This document shows, in pieces, positions 1 to 5,473 of a stretch of DNA of 7,644 nt. The notes below the pieces were generated by a model. It worked only from the letters and a program-made list of their open reading frames with translations, did not search any database and had not been told where the DNA came from. Position 1 is the first letter of the stretch; every line of letters starts with the position of its first letter. Origin of the DNA: an uncultured Actinomycetes bacterium (lineage in GTDB: Bacteria; Actinomycetota; Actinomycetes; Nanopelagicales; Nanopelagicaceae); the NCBI GenBank assembly GCA_903827345.1, contig CAIKID010000044.1, positions 1 through 7,644 of the forward strand. The letters are read 5' to 3'. The position numbers and the translations under genes were made by a program.

Positions 1-384
1 GGTCAGTGCTTTTACCGACCTCGTTGTGTAACCCTTATTGGCAGCGCCTTGATCAATCCAGTAGCCGATATGCGCACCGCGATATGCACCTAGAACTATG
101 CCCCCGAGGGTGATCTGCCCGATAAGCCGCTCTTTGCCCTTTTTGCGCAGCCATATCCCTAAAGATAACGAGCGCTGCTCGCGCCCCTCTTTGTTGTAAT
201 GACGCACCATTCCAAAGTAGCTAGGCAATGTGGCATCCGACTCAATGAAAGGGCGCGTAGCTTCCCAAGGAGCGAGCCATGCACTATTTGCCCGTCGAAC
301 TTTCTGCCACTCCGAGCGATCGCGATAGCGCAAGGGCCGCAACAAGAGCTCGTGGTCCGAGATGAGATAGGGCCAACGTTCCAT
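1..384 (-). CDS. rimJ: RimJ/RimL-type GNAT N-acetyltransferase, C-terminus cut by window edge
   Basis: The reading frame starts at ATG 384-382 and stays open for 128 codons to base 1. The N-terminus (MERWPYLISDHELLLRPLRY) has the 'L-x-L-R-P-L-R-x-R-D' opening of RimJ/RimL acetyltransferases. Next come a W-L-x-P-W-E-A-T segment near residues 39-45, a G-I-W-L strand, and a region near residues 90-125 reading G-G-I-V-L-G-A-Y-R-G-A-H-I-G-Y-W-I-D, then N-K-G-Y-T-T, which matches the GNAT core strand and acetyl-CoA-binding turn. Family members transfer acetyl from acetyl-CoA to protein or small-molecule amines, classically the N-terminal alanine of ribosomal protein S5. Only 2 bases separate it from the glp stop codon, so the two are almost certainly co-transcribed and translationally coupled. 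In mycobacteria and corynebacteria the same order (glp/moeA1 then rimJ) is followed by the membrane gene for the Glp receptor, which would lie off the left edge here. The true substrate cannot be read from sequence. Confidence 0.87.
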   Translation of the reverse strand, partial: MERWPYLISDHELLLRPLRYRDRSEWQKVRRANSAWLAPWEATRPFIESDATLPSYFGMVRHYNKEGREQRSLSLGIWLRKKGKERLIGQITLGGIVLGAYRGAHIGYWIDQGAANKGYTTRSVKALT

Positions 385-386
385 CT

Positions 387-1304
387 TTAAAGCGTTCTAT
401 CCAAGATCATGATCTCTGCAATCTCGCCTTTTAGGTAGCCGGGCGAATCGGCGGACACGGTTATAAAGGCGCTGGCTTGTGAAAGAGCCAAGAGTTGACT
501 CTGGTCCGGTATTGGAGTGACAAAGGGCTCCCCCGAACCTCCAGAAGAGAGGGTTGCTCGTACAAGTGAGGCATACCCAATGGGTGATTCGAGATCGCCA
601 GCTAACGCCGCCTTAACTGTCGACCGGAATACATTTTTGACACCTAACATGGTCCGAATCATAGGACGTATAAATATTTCGAAAGAAATATAAGCACTGA
701 TGGGGTCACCTGGGAGGGTTATGACGGGGATTCCATCTTCTCCGATCGTTCCATAGCAATGTCGCGCGCTTCCCTCGAGATTGGGGATGACGCTGGCGAT
801 CTCTCCCATTTCGCGTAGAACCTCTTCTATAAGTTCAAAAGAGCCATCGTTACTTTCGCCGCTGATCACGATGAGATCAGCCCGAACCAGTTGATCTTCA
901 ATAACCGATTTTAATTGTGCGTGATTTACCGGAATGGTGTGGACGCGGTAGGCGACCGCTCCCGCCTCCTTAGCGGCGGTTGCGAGCATCCAAGAGTTGG
1001 TTTCAAACTCGCCTGCTGCGGTAATGGGCTGCCCAGGTTCAACAAGGTCATCGCCCGCAGAGATCACTACAACGCGGGGATGTGGCTGTGTGGGAAGGCG
1101 GGAGAGTCCAAGTGATGCAGCTAGACCAATCTGAGGCGAACGAATCCGGGCGCCCTTATGGAGGACGATGTGATCGTCGACGTAGATGTCATCGGCCAAG
1201 GTTGCGCCATGAGCATCGAGAAGCGGCATGTCAAAGGGAGTGAGCGAGTGGGAAATCGCAAGTAATTCCGCCAACATCTTTTTGACAGTAATCTGCGAGT
1301 CCAT
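387..1304 (-). CDS. glp: Glp-type MoeA/gephyrin-like protein lacking the internal DNSAMDGYA lobe; probably non-catalytic
   Basis: The protein has 305 residues, against roughly 400 for MoeA. Residues 1-40 match the start of MoeA domain I (P-L-L-D-A-H-G-x-x-L-A-D-D). The text then jumps at residues 43-48 to the segment normally found after residue ~140 of MoeA (V-L-H-K-G-A-R-I-R-S-P-Q-I-G-L). The lobe with DNSAMDGYA is therefore missing. Domain III follows (V-V-V-I-S-A-G-D-D-L-V-E-P-G at 78-91, L-P-G-D-P-I-S-A at 197-204), then domain IV (about 225-305). Family MoeA inserts molybdate into adenylylated molybdopterin; actinobacterial Glp has been reported as an FtsZ-associated divisome protein. 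Here GGVSVGxxD is replaced by GESNDGSFE (149-157) and the lysine loop K-P-G-K-P by E-G-S-A-R (177-181), so molybdotransferase activity is unlikely. Start: ATG at 1304, preceded by AAGTAAGG about 7 bases upstream. It is divergent from 5-FCL and abuts the rimJ-like gene. MoeA/Glp membership is secure; the division role is inferred. Confidence 0.88.
   Translation of the reverse strand: MDSQITVKKMLAELLAISHSLTPFDMPLLDAHGATLADDIYVDDHIVLHKGARIRSPQIGLAASLGLSRLPTQPHPRVVVISAGDDLVEPGQPITAAGEFETNSWMLATAAKEAGAVAYRVHTIPVNHAQLKSVIEDQLVRADLIVISGESNDGSFELIEEVLREMGEIASVIPNLEGSARHCYGTIGEDGIPVITLPGDPISAYISFEIFIRPMIRTMLGVKNVFRSTVKAALAGDLESPIGYASLVRATLSSGGSGEPFVTPIPDQSQLLALSQASAFITVSADSPGYLKGEIAEIMILDRTL
1164..1178. 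repeat. Short perfect inverted repeat at the glp lobe-deletion junction
   Basis: GACGAT-GTG-ATCGTC is a perfect 6-bp inverted repeat with a 3-base centre. It codes residues 43-47 of Glp, which is where the protein alignment jumps from domain I to the segment beyond the missing lobe. It may be chance or a scar of the deletion. Confidence 0.4.
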
Positions 1305-1339
1305 GGTTTAACCTTACTTCTTTCACCATGCAATCTTGT

Positions 1340-1345
1340 GGAGGT
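1340..1345 (+). promoter_or_regulatory. Strong Shine-Dalgarno that fixes the 5-FCL start at GTG 1352
   Basis: GGAGGT lies 6 bases upstream of GTG 1352. It falls inside the extra eight codons of the longer frame that begins at ATG 1328, which itself has no comparable ribosome-binding site. This argues for the GTG as the real start. Confidence 0.75.
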
Positions 1346-1351
1346 GCTCTC

Positions 1352-1924
1352 GTGGATTCAACAGATAGGACCAAGCACACACTTCGTGCGTACTTTCGCC
1401 ATGAGCGCGAGCTTACTTTCACCTCCGAAAGTTGGTTGCATATTGTGCAAGCGCGCGAGATCCAAAACGCCCAAGTTGTTGCCTCATACGTATCGTATGG
1501 ATTCGAGCCACAAACTATAGATATTAATAGTGCTTTGCTCCGCGAAGGGAAGATCCTTCTACTTCCAAGAACTTTGCCAGATAAAGATATTGAATGGGTG
1601 GCGTGGGATGGAAGAGAAGAGTCCTTACAAAAAAATGGCAAGGTGCTCGAACCAATCGGCGTGACATTTACCGATCTCCAATCAGTTGGCGCGGTAATCG
1701 TTCCAGCGCTGACTATTGATCGAGAAGGAAATCGCATGGGTCAAGGTGGCGGGTCCTACGATCGGGCACTTGCACGCTTGCATGCTTGGAAAGTTGGTTT
1801 AGTTGGAGCCGGGGAAATATCGAGTGAAATTTTACCTGTTGAAAGCCACGACCAAAAGGTCGATGCAGCCGGTACCCCAGAACTGCTTTTGCGATTTAGT
1901 CGGGATGCTCCAGGTCACCTCTAG
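1352..1924 (+). CDS. 5-formyltetrahydrofolate cyclo-ligase (5,10-methenyltetrahydrofolate synthetase)
   Basis: The product has 190 residues, the usual family size. The enzyme uses ATP to convert 5-formyl-THF to 5,10-methenyl-THF in the cytoplasm, salvaging stored folate. Visible signatures are the N-terminal basic helix K-H-T-L-R-x-x-F-R-H-E-R (residues 8-19), the strand G-K-I-L-L-L-P-R (66-73), and above all the C-terminal nucleotide/folate motif D-R-E-G-N-R-M-G-Q-G-G-G-S-Y-D-R-A-L (123-140). The sequence V-P-A-L-T-I-D precedes this motif, as in other members. GTG 1352 is chosen over ATG 1328 because GGAGGT sits 6 bases before it. The gene is divergent from glp with 47 bases between starts. 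Its last 29 bases overlap the 3' end of the convergent CopD-CtaG gene. In mycobacteria this gene lies between ruc (fmdB-like) and galU; here galU is not present between it and glp. Confidence 0.93.
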   Translation: MDSTDRTKHTLRAYFRHERELTFTSESWLHIVQAREIQNAQVVASYVSYGFEPQTIDINSALLREGKILLLPRTLPDKDIEWVAWDGREESLQKNGKVLEPIGVTFTDLQSVGAVIVPALTIDREGNRMGQGGGSYDRALARLHAWKVGLVGAGEISSEILPVESHDQKVDAAGTPELLLRFSRDAPGHL

Positions 1925-3791
1925 CGAGTGTAGATAAATACTTATTGTATTTAGTGAGTTCATCTTCTTCCCCCATAGCGGCGGCACGATCTGCTGCACG
2001 ATCGATGCGCTTCGCCTCTCGGGAGTCATCTCTCATCCATTGAATAAAGGTGGCAATGAGTGCAATAAGAATTGGAATCTCGCCCATCATCCAGCCCAGC
2101 GATGCACCCACATGTTGATCAGCCAACAACTGAGCGTTCCAAGGGCGATGAAGTGATGCGAAATATCCACCGTCGGTCAGGGTCGTTGTCGAAAGCAGCG
2201 CGATAGAGAAAAAGGCATGGACGCTCATCGCGGCAAAGAGCACAATGATTCGAACGATATGTGGAATCTTCCGGGGATTGGGATCGATTCCAACAATCAC
2301 ATAGAAGAAAAGATATCCTGCCAATAAAAAGTGAATGTCCATCAAGATATGTCCGCTGTGAGACTGCATCAACTTTCCAAAGAGCGGTGTCATGTAAAGC
2401 AGGAAAAGCGAGCCATCAAAGAGACCTAGCGCAATAATAGGGTTGGTGATGATTACTGAATACCGAGAATGAATAACGGTGATGAGCGTCCCGCGAATAC
2501 CGCGCTCTTGCGGGGTGCGGCCGAGTGGCAAGGTGCGCAAAGCTAAGGTCACTGGAGCAGCTAAGACAAAACCAATTGGGGCGATCATTCCTAGGATCAT
2601 GTGAGCCAGCATGTGATACGAGAACGCAAAGTGCGCGTACACCCCGATCCCGCCGCTCGTCGCAAAATCGACAAGTGCAACTGCCACTGCAAAGGCCACG
2701 GTCCGACCCACCGGCCATGTGTCGCCGCGCCTGGTGAGTACCACTACACCACAGATATAAAGAGCCGTGATCAACAATATGAAGCCCAAGATCGTTCCAT
2801 CTGGCGAATAGGCGGTGAGCACTCGAGAGAAGGTAGGCGCCGCCGGCATTGCAATCCCGGTGATTCCAATGGATGGATCGCTGGCAGCCTTTATTCCCGC
2901 AGCAGAGATAGGTGGGAGCGTCGTGCTTAACCACCCTCCGATCGCTACAGCACTGATCATCACCAGACTTTCGTTGACCAGGAGTCGAAAAGTTTGTTTC
3001 GTTCCCTCAACTTTTGCAGCGATGAATCTCCGGTGCCTAGCACCCACAGCAACAAGAAGAAGAAATAGCGCCACCTTAATTACCACCAAGAGGCCGTAGC
3101 GACTCTGCCACCCCGCCCAGAAATTCAATCGCGTCCAGGCATTTGCGATGCCACTGATTCCAACAACAATTGCGGCCCAGAACGCCAGAGCACTAAACCT
3201 GGAGATAGATCCTGATCGCTCATGGGGCGATATGGAAATAAGCCCGATAACTCCACCAACCCAGAGCGAAACGGCGCCTACGTGGAAGATAAGTGAGCCA
3301 ATCGCCAGTCCATGATTTCCCGCGCTGGAGGCATGGCTTTGGAAGAGCGGGACGAGTAGTGCCAGCATTGTGAGAGCCAGCGCAAAGTAGATGGCTCCAA
3401 CTTTTCTGGAACGCGCTACCAACGCGACCGCTCCGATTCCCATCAGAATTTGGAAGAGGTAGTCGCGGCCGATACTTGTTGAGGTCAAAAAAGTTGAGAG
3501 AGTCGATAAATTTAATGCGTCTCGGAAACTTCCATCCAACAGATTGACAAGTTCGGTAAGCACTCCCCCGACGGTTGTGACAATCCAAGCGATCGTTGCG
3601 AATAGAGCCAATTTTTTAATGCGATGAGCTTCTGTATTTAATCTTCCGCGCTCTTCACCGAGCAAGAATCCGATGGCAAAGAGCAAGCCAACGCCAACAA
3701 TTATTGCGAAGAGATAAAGATCTTTGACGACCGGAAGTAATAATCCAACGAGGGAGTTCGCACTTTGCAAGTGGTTCTGGAGATCTACCAC
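1896..3791 (-). CDS. CopD-CtaG fusion membrane protein (copper handling / cytochrome c oxidase assembly)
   Basis: This is a 631-residue, very hydrophobic protein with two joined families. Residues about 20-295 form a CopD-like (copper resistance D) multi-span domain with I-F-H-V-G-A-V-S-L-W-V-G-G (168-180) and L-V-N-E-S-L-V-M (270-278) before S-T-T-L-P-P. Residues about 330-595 form a caa3-type CtaG domain with Y-H-M-L-A-H-M-I-L-G-M (392-402), H-I-L-M-D-I-H-F-L-L-A-G-Y (481-493) and D-Q-H-V-G-A-S-L-G-W-M-M-G-E (558-571). The remaining tail is charged and cytoplasmic. Several membrane-embedded His (170, 393, 397, 481, 487, 560) are plausible metal ligands. Such fusions are typical of Actinobacteria and are linked with copper uptake or delivery to cytochrome oxidase. 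The GTG start at 3791 has a weak GAAAG 4 bases upstream and lies 14 bases after the copC-like stop, so the two form an operon. The 3' end overlaps the 5-FCL gene by 29 bases. Family assignment is firm; the transported species is inferred. Confidence 0.92.
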   Translation of the reverse strand: MVDLQNHLQSANSLVGLLLPVVKDLYLFAIIVGVGLLFAIGFLLGEERGRLNTEAHRIKKLALFATIAWIVTTVGGVLTELVNLLDGSFRDALNLSTLSTFLTSTSIGRDYLFQILMGIGAVALVARSRKVGAIYFALALTMLALLVPLFQSHASSAGNHGLAIGSLIFHVGAVSLWVGGVIGLISISPHERSGSISRFSALAFWAAIVVGISGIANAWTRLNFWAGWQSRYGLLVVIKVALFLLLVAVGARHRRFIAAKVEGTKQTFRLLVNESLVMISAVAIGGWLSTTLPPISAAGIKAASDPSIGITGIAMPAAPTFSRVLTAYSPDGTILGFILLITALYICGVVVLTRRGDTWPVGRTVAFAVAVALVDFATSGGIGVYAHFAFSYHMLAHMILGMIAPIGFVLAAPVTLALRTLPLGRTPQERGIRGTLITVIHSRYSVIITNPIIALGLFDGSLFLLYMTPLFGKLMQSHSGHILMDIHFLLAGYLFFYVIVGIDPNPRKIPHIVRIIVLFAAMSVHAFFSIALLSTTTLTDGGYFASLHRPWNAQLLADQHVGASLGWMMGEIPILIALIATFIQWMRDDSREAKRIDRAADRAAAMGEEDELTKYNKYLSTLARGDLEHPD

Positions 3792-3805
3792 TGCACTTTC
3801 GAGAA

Positions 3806-4405
3806 TTATTTTTCGCCTCGTTCATGCGCACGACGTTGCCGCCCTTTGCGAGCCTGAATCCATATCATCCGGGCATACCAAAAAAGGAAGAGCAGAACGA
3901 GTGTGGCAATCCCCAGAAAGACATAGACGGTGATACTTGCAGATGAGCTGCCCGTTGATCTCTTGAATATTGCTGTTGAGCCACCGGATGGAGTTGGAGT
4001 TGCACTGGGCGAGGTGACGGTCGCGGGCGCGTTAAAGAGAAATGTGTACGAACCAGTTACGGGATCATCAGTCGGACTCAAAAGTGTATAAGCAACGGTA
4101 TAAATACCGGTGACGGTGAGCGGCTTGAGCCCAACGACCGCGGTGGTATCAGCAATCGTCAATGAGCCATCGTCGACTTTAAGGCCGTTGGGATCTGTGA
4201 CTGCCAAGCTATTTCCATCTGGCAGGAGCGGAGTTGCTGCTGTCACAGAGACGGCATTGGGTGCCTGGGAGAGAACTGCGCCGACTGCCGGCACCGTAGA
4301 TACAACGCTATTTGCCTCTGCACTGGGGGCTGTAAAGGCGCTCAATCCAAGTAGAGCGGCAACTACTGCCGTTCGAACCGGCCTGCTCGACATTAGATTG
4401 CGCAT
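3806..4405 (-). CDS. CopC-like secreted domain with C-terminal membrane anchor, lacking copper-ligand histidines
   Basis: The product has 199 residues from ATG 4405, chosen because GAAGGG sits about 7 bases upstream. A TTG further upstream (4450) would give a longer frame with an unlikely leader. Residues 1-31 are a Sec signal peptide ending A-E-A. Residues 32 to ~125 match CopC: V-V-S-T-V-P-A-V-G-A-V-L-S-Q-A-P corresponds to the family's L-V-S-S-x-P-A-D-G-A-x-L-x-x-x-P, and T-G-I-Y-T-V-A-Y-T-L-L-S then D-P-V-T-G-S-Y-T-F to the T-Y-x-V-x-W-R-V-x-S-x-D-G-H-P-V-x-G-x-x-x-F region. A Ser/Thr/Pro-rich stalk (about 126-156), one transmembrane helix (157-180) and a basic cytoplasmic tail follow. 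Family members bind periplasmic or extracellular copper and pass it to CopD. Here the exported part contains no His, Met or Cys, and the DGHP motif reads T-D-D-P. The gene precedes the CopD-CtaG gene by 14 bases. The fold assignment is good; copper binding is doubtful. Confidence 0.85.
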   Translation of the reverse strand: MRNLMSSRPVRTAVVAALLGLSAFTAPSAEANSVVSTVPAVGAVLSQAPNAVSVTAATPLLPDGNSLAVTDPNGLKVDDGSLTIADTTAVVGLKPLTVTGIYTVAYTLLSPTDDPVTGSYTFLFNAPATVTSPSATPTPSGGSTAIFKRSTGSSSASITVYVFLGIATLVLLFLFWYARMIWIQARKGRQRRAHERGEK

Positions 4406-4460
4406 TGCCAGCCCTTCATTCCGCCAGAGAGCCTCAAAATACGCCCTCAATCCCTCGTGG

Positions 4461-4489
4461 ATTAGAACCTATCCTCTCACCTCTTTACA
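4461..4489 (-). promoter_or_regulatory. Possible promoter of the copC-like operon
   Basis: Read on the minus strand, TGTAAA (4489-4484) and TCTAAT (4466-4461, five of six matches to TATAAT) are separated by 17 bases. Transcription would begin near 4454, leaving a leader of about 50 bases before ATG 4405. The -35 match is weak. Confidence 0.35.
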
Positions 4490-4491
4490 CT
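4462..4491 (+). promoter_or_regulatory. Possible promoter giving a leaderless fmdB/ruc transcript
   Basis: TTAGAA (4462-4467) and TACACT (4486-4491) are 18 bases apart. The -10-like box ends 7 bases before the ATG at 4499, so the transcript would start at or next to the start codon. No Shine-Dalgarno precedes that ATG (upstream bases are TTACCTCC), which fits leaderless translation, common in Actinobacteria. Confidence 0.4.
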
Positions 4492-4498
4492 TACCTCC

Positions 4499-4699
4499 AT
4501 GCCGACCTACGAATACGCGTGCGCCGACTGCGGTCACCAATTTGAGCAGTTCCAAGCCTTCTCTGAGGAGCCAATCCTCACCTGCCCAGAGTGCAAAGGT
4601 GAACTTCGCAAGGTCTACTCAAACGTTGGAGTGGTCTTCAAAGGGACAGGTTTCTACAAGAACGATTCTCGTCCAGCCCCATCTAGTAGTAGCGAGTAG
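4499..4699 (+). CDS. FmdB-family zinc-ribbon protein, related to mycobacterial chaperone Ruc
   Basis: The product has 66 residues. The N-terminus MPTYEYACADCGH is the hallmark opening of the FmdB regulatory-protein family. Two CxxC pairs (C8/C11 and C29/C32) form the zinc ribbon, with C-P-E-C-K-G-E-L-R-K-V after the second pair. Residues 44-51 read G-V-V-F-K-G-T-G, then F-Y-K-N-D, the conserved family end, and a short Ser-rich tail (P-S-S-S-S-E) closes it. The M. tuberculosis relative Rv0991c (Ruc), next to the 5-FCL gene Rv0992c, is reported to be a redox-regulated, zinc-binding chaperone with a disordered tail. The presence of 5-FCL on the same strand nearby supports orthology, but the tail here is much shorter than in Ruc. 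The gene is divergent from the copC-like gene and convergent with the 38-residue gene (13 bases between stops). Family membership is secure; chaperone function is by analogy. Confidence 0.92.
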   Translation: MPTYEYACADCGHQFEQFQAFSEEPILTCPECKGELRKVYSNVGVVFKGTGFYKNDSRPAPSSSSE

Positions 4700-4712
4700 T
4701 TAAAGCTAAGGC

Positions 4713-4829
4713 TTATACGTGATGCGGTGGCTTATCAGCCGCGATCTCTGCCTCACGTCGGGCTTCATCATCATCGCGCGGATCAATCTCATCCTGCGTT
4801 ACCTTCGGCAAGATATTTGAGTCGCTCAT
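4713..4829 (-). CDS. Small acidic protein (38 aa) translationally coupled to the TetR gene
   Basis: ATG at 4829-4827 overlaps the TetR stop codon in the arrangement ATGA (4829-4826), and a GGGGAG ribosome-binding site (4838-4833) lies 3 bases upstream inside the end of the TetR gene. The product opens MSDSNILPKVTQDEID, continues with an acidic stretch P-R-D-D-D-E-A-R-R-E-A-E and ends K-P-P-H-H-V; TAA is at 4715-4713. It has 11 acidic and 5 basic residues and no membrane segment or cysteine. I do not recognise a named family. Short acidic proteins ending in P-P-H-H/W-like tails are, from memory, frequent as unnamed actinobacterial proteins. The coupled start, good ribosome-binding site and snug fit between the TetR and fmdB genes argue that it is real. 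Function is unknown. Confidence 0.7.
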   Translation of the reverse strand: MSDSNILPKVTQDEIDPRDDDEARREAEIAADKPPHHV

Positions 4830-5458
4830 TTGCTCCCCGCTCTCATGGCTAGATCTAATCCATCAAGCAAATCTTCAAAGGCCGCTTCGGGTAGATGTCC
4901 TTCGACGATCAAGGTTGACGCCCCTTGCACCGCGGTCCAGGAAAGCAATTCGCCATACTTGCGCATTGACTTGGAAATCACTCCGGTAGCGAGCAGATCA
5001 TCAAGACACTTAGTAAGCATGATGAAGGCCTCTTCGCCCTTGTGATCCCCTTGCCTCTCAATCTTGCAAAAGCCACCGAACATCAAGCGAAATAAATTAG
5101 GCTCTTTATTCGCCCAGCGAAAATATGTCCGCCCCAATTCGCGGTAGCGCAGTTTGGCAGCCCGCGCTGAAGTTCCAGGAATTTGTGCGAGCGCATCCCG
5201 CTGCATATTTGCTAGGTCAATGAAGAGTTTGTCGCCGACCCCGCCAATCAAAGAATCTTTATCTGGGAAGTAGTGATACACCGCGCTCGGACTGACACCG
5301 ACCTGTTCGGCGACCGCTCGTAACGAAAGGTGGTCCGGTCCGGTCTGGCGGACTAGATCAAGTGCCGCATCTATGAGAGCCGCTTCTAAATCGCCATGGT
5401 GGTAATTCTCGCGGGCAACCCGCTTGCGCCGGACGACATTTGTTATGGACACGCCCAA
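4826..5458 (-). CDS. TetR/AcrR-family transcriptional regulator (WHG-type C-terminal domain)
   Basis: The product has about 210 residues. The DNA-binding domain begins E-N-Y-H-H-G-D-L (residues 17-24), a common TetR opening. The helix-turn-helix follows at about 45-65: L-S-L-R-A-V-A-E-Q-V-G-V-S-P-S-A-V-Y-H-Y, then F-P-D-K-D-S-L. The ligand/dimer domain has L-R-Y-R-E-L-G-R-T-Y-F-R-W-A and P-N-L-F-R-L-M-F-G-G, typical of the TetR C-terminal WHG family. TetR proteins usually repress a divergent efflux gene until an effector binds. Here the MMPL transporter is divergent and a 19-bp palindrome lies between them. Start choice: TTG 5458 has AAGGGGG 5 bases upstream; GTG 5452 is a close alternative. 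A longer frame is open to 5545 but would run through the operator and is unlikely. The gene is followed by the overlapping 38-residue gene. Effector unknown. Confidence 0.9.
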   Translation of the reverse strand: MGVSITNVVRRKRVARENYHHGDLEAALIDAALDLVRQTGPDHLSLRAVAEQVGVSPSAVYHYFPDKDSLIGGVGDKLFIDLANMQRDALAQIPGTSARAAKLRYRELGRTYFRWANKEPNLFRLMFGGFCKIERQGDHKGEEAFIMLTKCLDDLLATGVISKSMRKYGELLSWTAVQGASTLIVEGHLPEAAFEDLLDGLDLAMRAGSK

Positions 5459-5473
5459 AGTATCCCCCTTAAC

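Noticed and set aside
199..390. 63-residue plus-strand frame opposite the rimJ-like gene
   Set aside because: The minus strand gives a clear GNAT acetyltransferase through the whole interval.
1282..1312. TTGACA as -35 of a 5-FCL promoter
   Set aside because: No good -10 box lies 16-18 bases downstream; the best (TTTAAC at 1307) needs a 19-base spacer, and the TTGACA is inside the glp coding sequence, so it was not listed.
1328..1351. ATG 1328 as the 5-FCL start
   Set aside because: It has no ribosome-binding site, and the strong GGAGGT lies downstream of it, 6 bases before GTG 1352.
1231..1737. 168-residue minus-strand open frame opposite 5-FCL
   Set aside because: It is antisense to a well-supported enzyme gene, has no recognisable domain, and would overlap glp.
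2416..2934. 172-residue minus-strand frame inside the CopD-CtaG gene
   Set aside because: It is another frame of the same strand, rich in Cys/His/Arg with no family resemblance, while the main frame matches CopD and CtaG throughout.
4110..4703. 197-residue plus-strand frame opposite the copC-like gene and running through fmdB
   Set aside because: It is antisense to the copC-like gene and out of frame with the unmistakable FmdB sequence, with low-complexity composition.
4703..4714. AAGC-TAAG-GCTT as a terminator between fmdB and the 38-residue gene
   Set aside because: A 4-bp stem with no following T run is too weak to call.
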